DNA of 64,000 bases from Utricularia gibba (lineage: Eukaryota > Streptophyta > Magnoliopsida > Lamiales > Lentibulariaceae): assembly GCA_002189035.1 (NCBI GenBank), contig NEEC01000013.1:2232001-2296000 (forward strand). Direction: 5' to 3'. Position numbers and translations under genes: made by a program. Of the stretch, positions 33,226 through 45,814 are shown in pieces. Within the stretch, counting starts at the first letter, position 1. The number at the start of each line of letters is the position of its first letter. The notes under the pieces are model-generated. The model saw only the letters and a list, made by a program, of their open reading frames with translations, was not told where the DNA came from and did not search any database.

Positions 33226-36111
33226 ATGGCTGAGCTTCAAGGTAATCGTGTTTCTTAGTGTAATGGAGTATTTTTGCCGCGGTTGGTTAGTGACATGCTG
33301 ATCTTTTGGCTTGAGTTTTGTATATCAAGAGCGTGAGGCACAAAAAACTTACTGGCTTGAGCACTCTGGGAATCTGACAATTGAAGACATGATGCTTGAT
33401 TCCAAGGCATCTGATCTCGACAGAGAAGAAAGGCCTGAAGTATAGCCCTGTTTGTTTCTTCCACGAAACATGCTTAGCTTGACGGTTTTCTCGTGATTTT
33501 GTCACCGCCATATCGAGAAAAGACGTTATTTTTACTCCTAATGCTATCTTTCCTATAGTGGCTCCCAGATGGTTTTTGAAGTTTCCTAGTACATTATGAT
33601 GATTCAGATGTAGCATTTTCCAAATCTTTTGTTCCATATGCACCTGGTCGTTGCATATGGTATATTATTGCGATGGTTGTGAAAGTAAGTTGAGTTCTTT
33701 GTTTAACTCCATTCTTTTTCTAAAGGTGTTGTCTATGCTTCCTCCATACGAAGGAAAGTCCATTCTGGAATTGGGTGCCGGGATTGGCCGTTTTACTGGT
33801 GAAATAGCTAAAAAGGCTGGCCAAGTTGTAGCACTGGATTTCATAGAAAGTGTGATAAAAAAGGTACATTTTCTAAGTGGGCACAATTATCCAATGTATC
33901 TAAAACTTTTCTTAATGTTGGCCTTTTTTGTAGAATGAGAATATCAATGGGCATCATAAGAATATCATGTTTATGTGTGCTGATGTGGCTTCTCCAGACT
34001 TGGATTTTCCTGACCAGTCTTTTGACTTGATATTTTCAAATTGGCTTTTGATGTATCTCTCAGACGAAGAGGTGAAATTTCTCATCATTTACCTTGTCAA
34101 TGTTTTTTACTCTGGCAAAATGTCGGATTGATGTATCTCTTCATTTTCAGGTTGAGAATCTTGCCCAGAAAATGCTCAAGTGGCTGAAAGTTGGTGGTCA
34201 CATATTCTTTAGAGAATCATGTTTCCATCAATCTGGGGACCACAAAAGAAAAAACAACCCTACTCACTATCGTGAACCACGATACTATACCAAGGTTTCT
34301 TTCATGAAAAAGAGAAATTTTTTGATGATTTTAGAGTTTTGATAATCACATTGTGGTGTTTTCTCATGCTCATTGTCTGTATAAGTAACCAATAAAACCT
34401 AGTAGTTAGATCCGAAGAACCATGTATTTGTACCTGCTATATTTAGCTGAGGCTAGTAACTCTATGGACCCCTCATGAAATTTTTTTTTTCTGTGGCAGG
34501 TTTTTAAAGAAAGTTACCTGTGTGATGAATCTGGAAATTCCCATGAGCTTGCTGTTATTGGCTGCAAATGCATTGGTGCTTATGTGAGGAACAAAAAAAA
34601 CCAGAACCAGGTGATGTGCCTGCATTTCTTTATAATCTTATTCCATGCCATCAAGGCATCTCGTGGATTGTCCTTTTCTGGAGTTGGATGCTGATAATTA
34701 AGTTAAGCACAGTGTGCTTCTTCTTAGTCTGCATATTCTGTTCACCACTACTATTTAAAACTCCTTTTAATCATTATGTTCTAGAATTAACATACTCCTG
34801 TAGTCATATAGCTTTCTTGGCTTGCAGATATGCTGGATTTTGCAAAAGATTATGTCTGATGATGATCGTGGGTTCCAGAAGTTCCTGGATAACGTCCAGT
34901 ATAAATTCAACGGCATACTTCGCTACGAGCGTGTCTTTGGCCATGGATTTGTGAGTACAGGCGGGATAGGTATGACTTTGTTGCAGAAATAAAGGAGTTG
35001 TGTGCTATGTGCACAGCAGGATGACTGCAGTCTTCCTTTGTTATTGCAATTCTTTCAGAAGTGTGGCAATGATATACATACACCATGCGTATATTTGTGT
35101 CAATAAACAGATACAACTCGAGAGTTTGTGGCAAAACTTGATCTAAAACCTGGGCAGAAAGTCCTGGATGTTGGTTGTGGAATTGGAGGAGGCGACTTTT
35201 ACATGGCTGACAAATATGATGTCCATGTTGTGGGCATCGATCTTTCAATCAACATGGTTTCCTTTGCTCTTGAGCGTGCAATAGGTCTCAAATGCGCTGT
35301 AGAGTTTGAAGTTGCAGACTGTACAAAGAAGGAATACCCTCCTGGCACATTTGATGTGATCTACAGCAGGGACACCATTCTTCACATTCATGTGCGTTTT
35401 AAGAAGCTTTCTCTGTCACCCCATGTATCTGAATCTTGAATCCTCCTAGTTTTTCCTTCTCCCTTGTGCGCTTCTACAGGATAAACCATCACTATTCAAG
35501 TCATTCTATAACTGGCTGAAGCCTGGAGGGAAGCTTCTGATAAGTGACTACTGCAAGAGCGCTGGAACTCCATCCCCTGAGTTTGCTGATTATATCAAGC
35601 AGAGGGATATGATCTGCATGATGTGGAAGCCTATGGCCAGGTAGCTGTTCTTTCAGCAGCACAGCCCACATTCACCATGATCACCAGCCCTGATGTGCTG
35701 TGACATGTCTTTCTGTTTAAAGATGCTCAGAGATGCAGGCTTCAATAAGGTCACTGCTGAGGACCGAACGGATCAGGTAAAGTGGAGTTCTACATTTTTG
35801 AAACTATGATTCCATCAAACAAGAAAAGAGGTAACTGGATAAACATGCATTCTTCCATCCACAGTTCATTAACGTTCTCAAAAGGGAACTCGAGGCAGTT
35901 GAGAAGAACAAGGAAAAATTCATTCAAGACTTCTCCAAGGTGCGCCCGTTTGCCCATTTTTCCCATCATTCCAAGAACACATACTCATCATACTCGCTGC
36001 CCTGATTAACGACAGGAAGACTACGCGGAAATCATCGGAGGTTGGGAAGCCAAGCTGTCAAGGAGCTCCGCAGGTGAGCAGAAATGGGGTCTCTTCATTG
36101 CCAAGAAGTGA
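33226..36111 (+). CDS. PEAMT: Phosphoethanolamine N-methyltransferase (frame interrupted in exon 9)
   Basis: Twelve exons (33226-33241, 33330-33439, 33726-33863, 33934-34071, 34151-34294, 34500-34610, 34828-34969, 35111-35391, 35480-35640, 35723-35776, 35865-35939, 36016-36111). The enzyme makes three SAM-dependent methylations of phosphoethanolamine to phosphocholine in the cytosol. It has tandem methyltransferase domains: [11 protein letters not shown] (55-65) and [11 protein letters not shown] (about 284-294), with [20 protein letters not shown] and SRDTILHI. Exon 9 is 161 bases where 162 are needed. In its final frame KQR is followed by GAT ATG instead of Gly-Tyr, while exons 10-12 read the conserved C-terminus ([21 protein letters not shown]) if one base is added at the GGG of 35604-35606. 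Corrected length 488 aa, as expected. Either a sequence error or a real frameshift. Confidence 0.95.
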
Positions 36112-37040
36112 TCTTTTCTTTCCTACCACTCCTAGGATCCTCATCTGGTCTGTGTCTTGTGTTGTGGAATGTAATAAGCGGCTTCCCCAGTCGCCATGTC
36201 CCCGCATGACATTCCTCCCCTTCTTCGTCCACGCCCCACTCGTGTCCAAGACATTGAAAGGTGACCCCAGTTAACGCCTGTGTTCTTTGATGCCATGGAT
36301 ATCGCACTTGGAACTTAGAAGGTCCACTTTCTTGAAAAAAAATCCCATTTAACATTACAAAAAGAATTTTTAAAAATATTAAAATAATTAATTTTTGCCA
36401 ATTCATTTTTATCCTACTCTTAGAAATTAAATAAAAACTTTATTTTTTTGTCATCAATTTTCTATAATAAAAATATAAAATTTAAGTAACATATACCTCA
36501 TACCGTTTATTTATTATTCATAACATTTAATAAATAAAATGAGAAGAGAGTTGAATGAGAAGGCATGAAGGGAATAAAGAGCAGGTTTTGACTCATGGTG
36601 TGAAAGGAGGGTGAATTCCTTGGTGTGTTGTCCTTTTTTTTACCTTTTTGACTGTGTAGTAAAAAAAGAAAAAAACCTTGTAATTAATGATTATAAACAA
36701 AAAGTATCTGTGCCCAGAATCATGGACCATCCCTCTCATTGCCTTTTGAATGGACCACCTCATCAACACATCATCTACCCTAATTTTCTAATCTCCCACT
36801 TTAAAAAAAATTGAAAAATTAATTATGTGTAATTCTTATCATGGTAATTGAAAATTAAACCATTCTGGTATAGTAGATCTAAGTTTATGTTTGATTTCCT
36901 TTTTCGAAGATTATTTTTTAGAAAATAATGTAAATTTATACTTAGTAATAAGATTGATTTTTCAAACATATGAATTATTCTGCATAGAAATTAAATTATC
37001 TTTTTTTCTTAAATTCTTATATTTTATATTTAATTGAAAG

Positions 37041-37074
37041 GGGGCCGGGGCGGGGGGGGGGGGGGGGGGGGGGG
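37041..37074 (+). repeat. G-rich block ending in a 23-base G homopolymer
   Basis: GGGGCCGGGGC followed by 23 consecutive G, in an otherwise AT-rich stretch. Confidence 0.9.
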
Positions 37075-38308
37075 TACCACACCGGTTTTAACATGATGTT
37101 GTACAAATGGCATGTGCCATCAAAATCTAACTGCCAAAAGCAGACACTGAATGATACAACAAAACCAGACATATCATCATTTTTTCAAATAGCATTTTCC
37201 CGTATAATACCCATTAAAAAAATCAAATATTATTCCAAAATTCGAGGGTAAGAAACCCAAATTTATCTTGTCTACGGATTCGGGTGGGACGAGTCGGTAA
37301 TGTTTTAACAGTTGTGATTCAATCACAAGGTTAAATTATAGATCATTCAAGATAGAATTAAATTCGAATCGTTTAGAATATATATAAAAAATAAATTATG
37401 ATTTAATTGTAATAAAAATAATTAAAAATGTTTAATTTTGTTAGGTCACACCAAAGCGCGGTGGTAATAAGGAATGACACGACGATGCATGTGTTCCCTT
37501 CGCTGATGCGTCGAGATTAGACCGTTGGGGCGAAGCTGCAGAGTACTATGAAATGAAATGCTCCTCGTGGTTTAATTTCCCACATCCCGCTTTGTCCCTC
37601 AACCACCACGCAACACACCTTTTTTATTCATCAACCTAACCGCACAACATGACCACCTCTATGGGATATCCTTTTTTGTTAACCCGAACTAGTATCACCA
37701 TCAAATTCATCTTGGTCATTCAAATCGTGACATGAGTTAAATGTTATGATACTATATTGAAATTAAGGATTCGATGGAATAAACAAATACAATTAAAACT
37801 CAAATATACAAAAAATATTAAACAATCATAATCTCAATAAAAGGGGGTGGGAACGAAATTTTTATTCAGGAGTGATATGTGAAGGGGGTTGGGTTGCGAA
37901 GGGGAAGGGGAAAAGGCATTGATTGATCCATTCATTGGTTGGGTGTTGACCTGGGACTGACGCGCAGTGATGCAGCACAAGAAACTAGATGATGGTTTTT
38001 AGCAGCAGCAGTAGTAAGTAGTACTGATGATTTCATTATTATCATCCATATTTTTAATGAGCAGACGACGGAGGAAGGAGAAGGAGCGGCCAGGCCTGAG
38101 GGGCAGTTGTGGCTGAGGTCTGGTCAGGTCAGGTCAACAAAGGGGGCAGTTTCGATATTGGGTTGAAAGCCACCACTCGCCTTGCCAACGCCAAATTCCA
38201 TTAATTATTTCTGGAAAGCTTCTCCCCCTCCTCATCCTCGTCCAGTCCCCCTCCGCCCCCCCTTCTTCCCCATAAACCCGACCCGGACCCGTTTTACCAG
38301 TTGGTTGT

Positions 38309-38331
38309 AAGAAGAAGAAGAAGAAGAAGAG
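38309..38331 (+). repeat. (AAG)n microsatellite upstream of WOX1
   Basis: About seven AAG units, roughly 310 bases before the WOX1 start. Confidence 0.85.
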
Positions 38332-38638
38332 AGGTGATGATAACACACGTGATTTATTTTATTTATGTGCATGTGAAGGTGGGATTTACTTGTGTTTAAT
38401 AGTACATTTTTCAACCAACACCTGCTGGGGCTGGCTGCTGCCTATTCCCTTTCTTTTATTGTTCCCCTTTCTCCTGTTTGTCGCCATTGTCACATCTCTT
38501 TCGCTCATTCTGCCCACAAATTCCCTTTCCCCTTCCTCCTCTTCCCCTTCAATAAATTGCTTGGGACGTAAGTGTTTTGTTCCATATGCACAGCAACTTC
38601 CTCTCTCACAAAAGGAGCGCACTCCGATCGTATGCATG

Positions 38639-40341
38639 ATGTGGATGATGGGCTACAATGATTGCGGTGAGGTCAACGCCGCTGTTCAAGATCCCTTCAC
38701 CGGCCGCCGTCTGCGCCCTCTGATGCCTCGTCCTCCTCCGGCTTCTCCGGCCCTCCATGGCGCTGCAGATTTCCTTGCTCTTAATCACCATCTCGGTCAG
38801 TTTCTGGTGGCTTGCTACCTTTTTTTTTTTTCTGTAACGAGGGAATGATTGGTTCGGAGTTCGATGCTTGCTTGCTTGCTGTGGCAGCCATCGCGGAGCA
38901 TAACAAGCTGGAGCTCGTGAACAGCCAGCAGGTGGTGGTGAGTTCCCGTTGGAACCCCACGCCGGAGCAGCTCCAGGCGCTAGAGGAATTGTACCGGCGA
39001 GGAACCAGGACGCCCTCCGCAGAACAAATCCAGCAGATCACCGCGCAGCTCCGCCGCTTCGGGAAGATCGAGGGCAAGAACGTCTTCTACTGGTTTCAGA
39101 ACCATAAAGCCAGAGAGCGGCTACAGCGCCGCCGCCAACTCCACGAGCAACAGCAGCAGCAATCCCACCACAGAAACAACAACAAGAGCAGCGATAACAA
39201 CAACAATAACAGTCCCTCCGAAAAGGGAGCTCAGACAGGTAACATCAAACTCCTCCGTGTTTCTTCCTCCCAAGCGTTGTGTTCTATTCTATGTTTTCCT
39301 ATGTGGATTCAGGATCAAGTAGAGGAGGAGGAGGTGACGCCCTTGAAGCTGAACAGACCAAGAGCTGGGCATCTACCCCTCCACCCTCTCTTTCAAGTAC
39401 AACAACATCTCAGGTTCTTTTTCTATTCTTCCCATAACTTGTCATCTTTTCATAAGCATTCTGATGTGAACTTGAGACAGGTAATGCATAAACTAGATCA
39501 AAGGGGTGTTCTCTTTAGAATAGTTAGATCATAATTAGGGCATGATTAGGCAAGATTTTTGTACATGGGATATGAGCAGCAGGATGGCAAGAAGAACAAG
39601 GCAAAGGGTATGGAAAGGTTGAATTGTTTTGTTGGGAAATGAAAAGTGTCTAAAAGCTGCATACCTTCCTTTCTGTCTGGGCTGCCATTGTTGTGAAACA
39701 CTCTGCATTGTTCTCTGAGCCGCTACTCCTCTCATTTATCTATTTACATGTTTATACACATTCTGCAAGTTTACGTCTTTTGGACAAAAGCATGCCTATT
39801 TAGTCCAGCAGAGCATATCCCACAAGTTTCTATACAGATTCTAAGCCCATGTGACCCTAAGAAGACTCGCATAACTGGCTTCTTAACCCCATTTCTGGAA
39901 GTTTAGGTGGGATTGAGTTGCACATAGCCGATTTCTTTCTACTAATACAAATTGGGTCGTCTTTTTCAGGCGAATGCAACTCCAGCGAAGGTGGCGGAGG
40001 TGGAGAGCAAACCGGAAGAGGGATGGATGTGCTTCGAGCAAGACGATGACCGGGAGTCGCGAAGAAACGCCACCTGGCAATGGGAGCAGCACATGATGCA
40101 CTTCTCCTCACCCCCCGCAGTCATTTCTCCGCCACCGAAAACCGCGCCACCGCGGGACTTCTTCACCATTTTCCCCCATCGCGGCGGCAATGCGGCCGAA
40201 ACCCTAGAACTGTTTCCGCTCAGCAGCGGCAGCCAGATGGACACGGAGGCCTGCACGCCGGCGGGAGGCGAAACGGTGAACCGGGCTATGAACCATTCAA
40301 CTCCTCATCAGTTCTTCGAGTTCCTACCACTGAAGAACTAA
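38639..40341 (+). CDS. WOX1: WUSCHEL-related homeobox 1 (MAEWEST/STENOFOLIA class)
   Basis: Four exons (38639-38795, 38888-39238, 39313-39413, 39970-40341) join to 326 residues; an ATG three bases upstream (38636) would add one Met. WOX1 is a nuclear transcription factor promoting leaf-blade and petal outgrowth, often as a repressor. The N-terminus [11 protein letters not shown] and [11 protein letters not shown] are WOX1 marks. The homeodomain runs from [20 protein letters not shown] through [20 protein letters not shown]. The C-terminus has the WUS box TLELFPLSS and the terminal STF-type box [10 protein letters not shown] Gln then Asn-rich low-complexity segment follows the homeodomain directly. 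WOX1 is absent from grasses, which helps place the organism. Confidence 0.96.
39151..39212 (+). repeat. Coding CAG/AAC low-complexity tract in WOX1
   Basis: Encodes QQQQQ then Asn/Ser-rich sequence immediately after the homeodomain; the likely length-variable part of the gene. Confidence 0.8.
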
Positions 40342-41344
40342 CTGACGCAAGGCTAGCGTTACGAACATTGGTTGTTGCATGGAGAGCATCATGTTCGTTA
40401 TTGTTTATGTATGGAGCAGGAACTAGACGTCTCATCTGTGTCTTCTTTCTTACCATCAGTTTCTTTTTTCTGTGATATGTTTTTATTTCAAATTCGAAAA
40501 ACTGAAATAAGCCTTTTTAGGTAAAGTCCAATCGCGTCCTCCTAATTAAACATTCCTATCCATTCTTGGAAATTGTAAAACATATATATATTTTTTATTT
40601 TTTAAAATAAAAGAAATTAAATTGAATTCCAAAATTTAAATTTTCTGGCTCTCTTTTCGTTTAAATACTAGATTTAAATTGATTTTTAGGTATTTTATTT
40701 AATATAATTTTTTGATAATAACCATTAAATTAAATTGATAGTTTAATTTTAAATTATTTTTAAATAAATTTATATTCTAACTATATTGTATTTATGAGTT
40801 TGTGTTTGTAAGAATATTTAATATACAGTATAAAAAATTTATAATTAAATTTACATATAAATAATTGTTTTATTAACTAATGTATTTATGTCAATGTTAT
40901 ATGTTTATATCACTCATATACTCATTTTTTGAATATGTGAATGATATATATAAATAAAGAGATAAGTTAATTATATCTATACAATTCACAAAATCAAACT
41001 TATATTCTATGATATTAAATGTTATATATAATTAATTATATGTATACTTAATTATACTATACTTAAACATATTAATACAATACTATAAATCCCAAACAAA
41101 AATAAACCACTTGCAATACCATAACATTAGGTGTAGACAGTCATTTTTGACACTCGAACAAACCTTTATTTCCGACACGCGATACAACGAACTTTGTAAT
41201 GACAACTGCTTGCGCGGTAAATACTCTAATTCCAAGGGATACAACGACCATAACATCCTGGCTGCATGTAAGAAGAAGAGGTGAAAACCAGAGAAGAGCG
41301 AAGGATAATGGATGCATTGGTTGATAGACGCAGAGTGGTGGTTC
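40342..41344. other. Convergent 3' flanks of WOX1 and SAM synthetase
   Basis: No gene. 40560-41080 is extremely AT-rich. About 41100-41344 is the likely 3' UTR of the minus-strand SAM synthetase. Confidence 0.5.
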
Positions 41345-42526
41345 CTAGTTTTCTGGCTTTTCCCACTTCAGGGGCTTGACGGTCTCCCATGTGAAGTCCG
41401 GGTCATCTCTCCCGAAATGGCCGTAGGCTGCGGTCTTCAAGAATCTTCCATTGCCACCCCTCTTGAGATCGAGGTTGATGGAGATCATCCCTGGTCTGAA
41501 GTCGAAGTTCTCCTTCACGATCTTCAGAATTTCCCTGTCTGGGATCTTGCCTGTGCCGTAGCTGTCCACGAAAACGGATAATGGTTCAGGGACGCCGATG
41601 GCATACGAGACTTGGACGATGCACCGGCGAGCCAGCCCACTTGCAACGATGCTCTTCGCCGCCTGCCTTACGATATAAGCGCCGCTCCGGTCAACCTTCG
41701 TGGGGTCCTTGCCTGAGAAGGCGCCACCGCCATGAGCACCCCAGCCTCCATAAGTGTCGATGATGATCTTGCGGCCAGTGAGTCCAGCGTCGCCGTGAGG
41801 GCCACCGATGACAAAACGGCCGGAAGGATTGAGATGGAAGATCGTCTTCTCATCCAGGTACTTCTCCGGGATCACCGGCTTGATAACATGCTCTTTCAAA
41901 TCCCTGGCGATCTCATCGTTGGTGACGGTTTCATCATGCTGGGTTGAGATCAAGATCGTGTGCACTCGAACAGGGACCATGGCGCCACCATCGTTGTAAT
42001 ACTCAACTGTCACCTGAGTCTTTCCATCCGGGCGCAACCAAGCACAGGTGCCATTCTTACGCACTTCCGTGAGACGAGCGCCCAGTTTGGTAGCAAGAAC
42101 ATGGCTCAGTGGCATGTACTCAGGAGTCTCATCAGTGGCGTAGCCAAACATATGGCCCTGATCACCGGCGCCAATTTCCTCAGGGCGTTTTGTCAAGTGG
42201 CCATGAACGCCTTGAGCAATGTCAGGGCTCTGCTGCTCAATGTTGACAAGAACCTTGCATTTATCAGCATCAAGACCAACATCATCTGAAGTGAATCCTA
42301 TTCCACGGCATGTGTCTCGCACAATCTTCTCATAGTCGATCTGCGCCTTAGTCGTGATCTCACCAAAGACCATGACTAAGTTTGTCTTCGTGCAAGTCTC
42401 ACAAGCAACTTTGCTGTCGGGATCCTGCTCGAGGCATGCATCAAGCACCGCATCTGAGATCTGATCGCAGAGCTTGTCAGGGTGTCCCTCGTTCACGGAT
42501 TCAGAGGTGAACAAGAATGTCTCCAT
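41345..42526 (-). CDS. SAMS: S-adenosylmethionine synthetase (methionine adenosyltransferase)
   Basis: An uninterrupted 393-codon frame on the minus strand, the standard plant length. It makes SAM from methionine and ATP as a cytosolic oligomer. Visible signatures: [20 protein letters not shown] near the N-terminus (ATP/metal site), [12 protein letters not shown] (the MAT signature), and [19 protein letters not shown] (the phosphate-binding Gly-rich loop). The coding region is intronless, as usual in plants. A leader intron is apparent (42536-43133), with the ATG nine bases into the second exon. Base composition is GC-richer than the flanks. SAM from this enzyme is the methyl donor for PEAMT, but the proximity is probably coincidental. 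Confidence 0.98.
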   Translation of the reverse strand: METFLFTSESVNEGHPDKLCDQISDAVLDACLEQDPDSKVACETCTKTNLVMVFGEITTKAQIDYEKIVRDTCRGIGFTSDDVGLDADKCKVLVNIEQQSPDIAQGVHGHLTKRPEEIGAGDQGHMFGYATDETPEYMPLSHVLATKLGARLTEVRKNGTCAWLRPDGKTQVTVEYYNDGGAMVPVRVHTILISTQHDETVTNDEIARDLKEHVIKPVIPEKYLDEKTIFHLNPSGRFVIGGPHGDAGLTGRKIIIDTYGGWGAHGGGAFSGKDPTKVDRSGAYIVRQAAKSIVASGLARRCIVQVSYAIGVPEPLSVFVDSYGTGKIPDREILKIVKENFDFRPGMISINLDLKRGGNGRFLKTAAYGHFGRDDPDFTWETVKPLKWEKPEN

Positions 42527-44587
42527 TTCCTTGATCTGGGATACATAAACACTATAAATTTCAACAAGAGAAGAACAACAAGTCCAATACTGAACCTGGA
42601 ACTAAGATAAAGAATCGGTATCTTGGATCAGAAATTTCAGAATCTTCTTCCTCAAAAACATACAACAACTGGCAAACACCAAACTAGTAAAATCAACTTC
42701 ACACGTATTCAGAGAAGATGCTGAAATTCATAGTCATCCTTTATTCTGAAAATATTCTTACTTTTCTCATGGGAATCCAGTGCAATTATTCGAACTCAAC
42801 ACCTTATCACAACAATAGTGAAAGAATTACTCAGGGGATAGATCGAAGTACAGGAAAAAGACTTCAGCCTAACTTGAAAGTAGATCGAGACTGATTCATC
42901 TCACACGAGAGAATCCCACATACCACAAACCCAACACGATGCAAAAGAAATGGATCTAAAAATTTTTTCAAAAAAACACGAGATCTAGAAGGCCACCCCT
43001 GTTAAATGAAGTTCGAAGCAAATATTGAAGACCCATAGAAGAATTCAAGCCAACCCACATCACAAATTTAGGATGTGAAACACCCTCAGACCCATAAACA
43101 AGAAGTCAAACAAATCCCAGAAAACCCCATTACCTCGAAGCAGGAAACCCAACAGTGAGAGCAAAGATGCCGCCTTTCTGGTCACCGCTCTCTTCGCTAG
43201 AGATTTCGAGAGCTCTAGCTGGCAAGGCAAGTTCCCTCAATGCAAGGTGAAGATTTTATAGAAAACGAAAAGTAGATCTTGATCAAACCGCCTGCCGGTT
43301 CATGGGTTGGTAAGAAAATCCTTCAAAGCGGGCCGCATACTTTTCCGAAAAAAAAAAAAAAGAGGAGATTGGTGGGTTGCCTCTTGCCGACGCCCGATGG
43401 ACGACCCAGATCTGAGATTTTACGGTTGAGATTTAATGGAGTCGGCGGTGGGTGTCAACCCAATACAGAGAAAGGGACACGACCACAAAAAAATAAATGT
43501 ATCGTATTATCACAATTACAAGATTTATTAATATTTAAATAAACAATAAATGGTTTTTACCAAACCAAATCCCGTATACGCGGGAACCTCTTTGTACGAG
43601 TGATCTTGATATAGGAATTATCAAGTTCATTGTTAATTATGCCAAGAAAGTTACCAAAAATAAAATTAGGAAACATCTTATGTTTCCACTGAATGTATGT
43701 ATCGAGAGGTGTATATGTTTAGTAATGTTTTTAAATATGTACATGATTTGTAAAATAATTACGCAATATTTTTAATTATATTAAATTTTAATTTCAATTA
43801 ATTACACACTGTATTTTTATATAAACACAAATAACTCAAATATGTTATTTATCAAATATTTTCAACAATAATCACTAATTTTTAATTATATTTTAAAATA
43901 TATTTTAATTATGTTTTAATTAAATTCGTGAATTTAAATTATAATGAAGTTAACACGTGTTTTATTGTAAATATATTTTAAAATATAATTAAAAATTATT
44001 CAAAATATTATAAAAATAATTAATCTCAAGTGTATAATTAAATTCGATAATAAGTTTAATCTATTTTTAATACGTTTTAGGCAAAGAGACTCACAGTATG
44101 GAGTCACTGTCATGATCGGTTGATGCTAAGGTTTTATGTTATAAATCAATGTTTAAAAAATCACGATTGAATTATTTTGAAATATGAATTGTTTCAATTT
44201 TAAAAAGTCGCAAGCCTATAAAAGAAATCATTTAAAAAATTGATCATTCTCTCATTTTCGAAAGATGCCACATTTCTAATAGATATCTACAAAAGGATAT
44301 TGTGATAAGCATTTCTATTTATTCAACTGATTGTCCGTGAATAAGTGAATACAGAAAAGGCACCAGCACCTCCCAGGCATACTGCAACTCAACTGGAATC
44401 TACCATGCATGCAATTCAGGAGTGACACAACACCCTGGTGCAAAATGGAGCCCCTTCCTGTTATTTCCATCAATCACAAAGCAGAACAAAGTATACACGC
44501 GATTCCGGCTGCACATACCCACACCAACCGTGGCGACAGACAATATGTATGTAGAGAATGCGGGCAAGGTGGCAACAATGGAGGTAG
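42527..44587. other. SAMS leader with intron, AT-rich spacer, PCP 3' UTR
   Basis: 42536-43133 is a leader intron (AG acceptor just before ATCAAGGAAATG; GT donor at 43133-43132, minus strand); the first non-coding exon lies to about 43260. 43490-44330 is AT-rich spacer. About 44340-44587 is probable 3' UTR of the peptidase gene. No other gene seen. Confidence 0.55.
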
Positions 44588-45814
44588 CTAACAGGCAGAA
44601 GAGAGGACCTCCAACAGGGAAGCTGCGAATGCCATTTGGGTATCCTCATCGATGGTCAAGAAGAGGGGTACGTGCACGAACAAGCATTTGGTGCCACTCT
44701 GCTCGGAGAAGCGCAGAGAATGGTAGTACACATAGTTGCAGACGAACCTGCCTGCATCCTCAGAGGTTGTAACTTCGTACCCCATCTTTGCCAGTGATTT
44801 GGTGATATCGTCTACTGGAAGGGATGTCTGCAGGGATCAAATTGGAGAGCATGTTATCAGAACTTCCATGGCATTCTCATTTTGTGGATGTTTTATGATC
44901 CACAGCTTTACCTCTCGAACTCGTGAAATCCCACCATCTCCGGGAACGATTGGAAGTTTCTGAAGTACAAAAGCAAGTCAAGACTGTATGGAAACATGGA
45001 GCCAGAGCAGGTGGAAGAAAATTTTAATGCCATTGGAACCTGGGGCTTCCACCCCATCTCGTCGGGGCAGCGGAATGTGGCTTCATTGACAGCTTTCTTC
45101 TCCAGAGCGAACCTGGTTGCGCCACTGTTGACTCCAAAATGAACCTGAACATCACAGAAGAACTTTTCAGAAAACTCTCGTGATAAGTTTAACACAGGCA
45201 TTCGTATCCTCGAACTCAAAGAACCAAGATTGTGAGTTGATGCTAGCTCCGTTACTAGATAAACAGATCAGCTATCTCCAAGATGCTGAACCAATCCACG
45301 GTCACAGAAGCAGTTAAAACTGGGTACAGGTTAATGATTACAGAGATTCACATTTTACAAAGAAGTTGAAATCCTATAGAATACTTGTGGAGAATACTCA
45401 GAACAATGGCCAATAAGAACGATAGGTTCAAATAAATCTTATTGTTCTAATTCCTTCTACCTCCAATTCCTATGGAAAAAAAAAAAAAAGAAGCTCAATA
45501 GACCATGGACACTCAGATGCAAAAATAAAGAAAAAAAAACAACTGACCCAAATAACTCTCTCATTAGTCAAGCCACTGCCATCTCCGGTGACAGATGATT
45601 GCAGAGTTTGGTAGAGAGGACCAACGGCTCCATGGCCTGCAGTTTCAAGAATAGTGCAACTTCCAAGCACCAGCCCTTTGGGAGTGCCTTTTTCATCAAT
45701 ATAACGTTGCAGATTCTTAACAATTGACTCGGTTGGATTTTCTGCAACTCCTTGGAACTTTTTAAATCCAGTAACATGAATAGTGACCGGAGGATTAGGC
45801 CCCTCAGAACCCAT
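44588..45814 (-). CDS. Pyrrolidone-carboxylate (pyroglutamyl) peptidase, family C15
   Basis: Four exons on the minus strand (45814-45548, 45144-45040, 44959-44912, 44827-44588) join to 219 residues. The enzyme removes N-terminal pyroglutamate from peptides in the cytosol. Visible: VTGFKKFQGVAENPTE near the N-terminus, HFGVNSGATRFALEKKAVNE (substrate pocket region), ISRVRETSLPVDDI, and the catalytic SEDAGRFVCNYVYYHSL with Cys170, followed by LFVHVPLF with His192. The C15 order (Glu, Cys, His) and length are typical of the plant family. All splice sites are GT-AG and phase-consistent. The frame is intact. Confidence 0.95.

Larger units (their letters stand above)
36112..38635. other. PEAMT-WOX1 intergenic region
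   Basis: No gene recognised. PEAMT 3' flank to about 36300; very AT-rich to 37040; a G-rich block with a 23-G run at 37052-37074; AT-rich to about 37440; then mixed sequence with GGTCAGG-type direct repeats near 38118-38138 and an AAG repeat at 38309-38331. The last kilobase is probably the WOX1 promoter and leader. Confidence 0.5.

Noticed and set aside
36111-41345. SAM synthetase and PEAMT as a methylation gene cluster
   Set aside because: They are 5 kb apart with WOX1 between them, on opposite strands, and the other neighbours are unrelated; ordinary plant gene order explains it.
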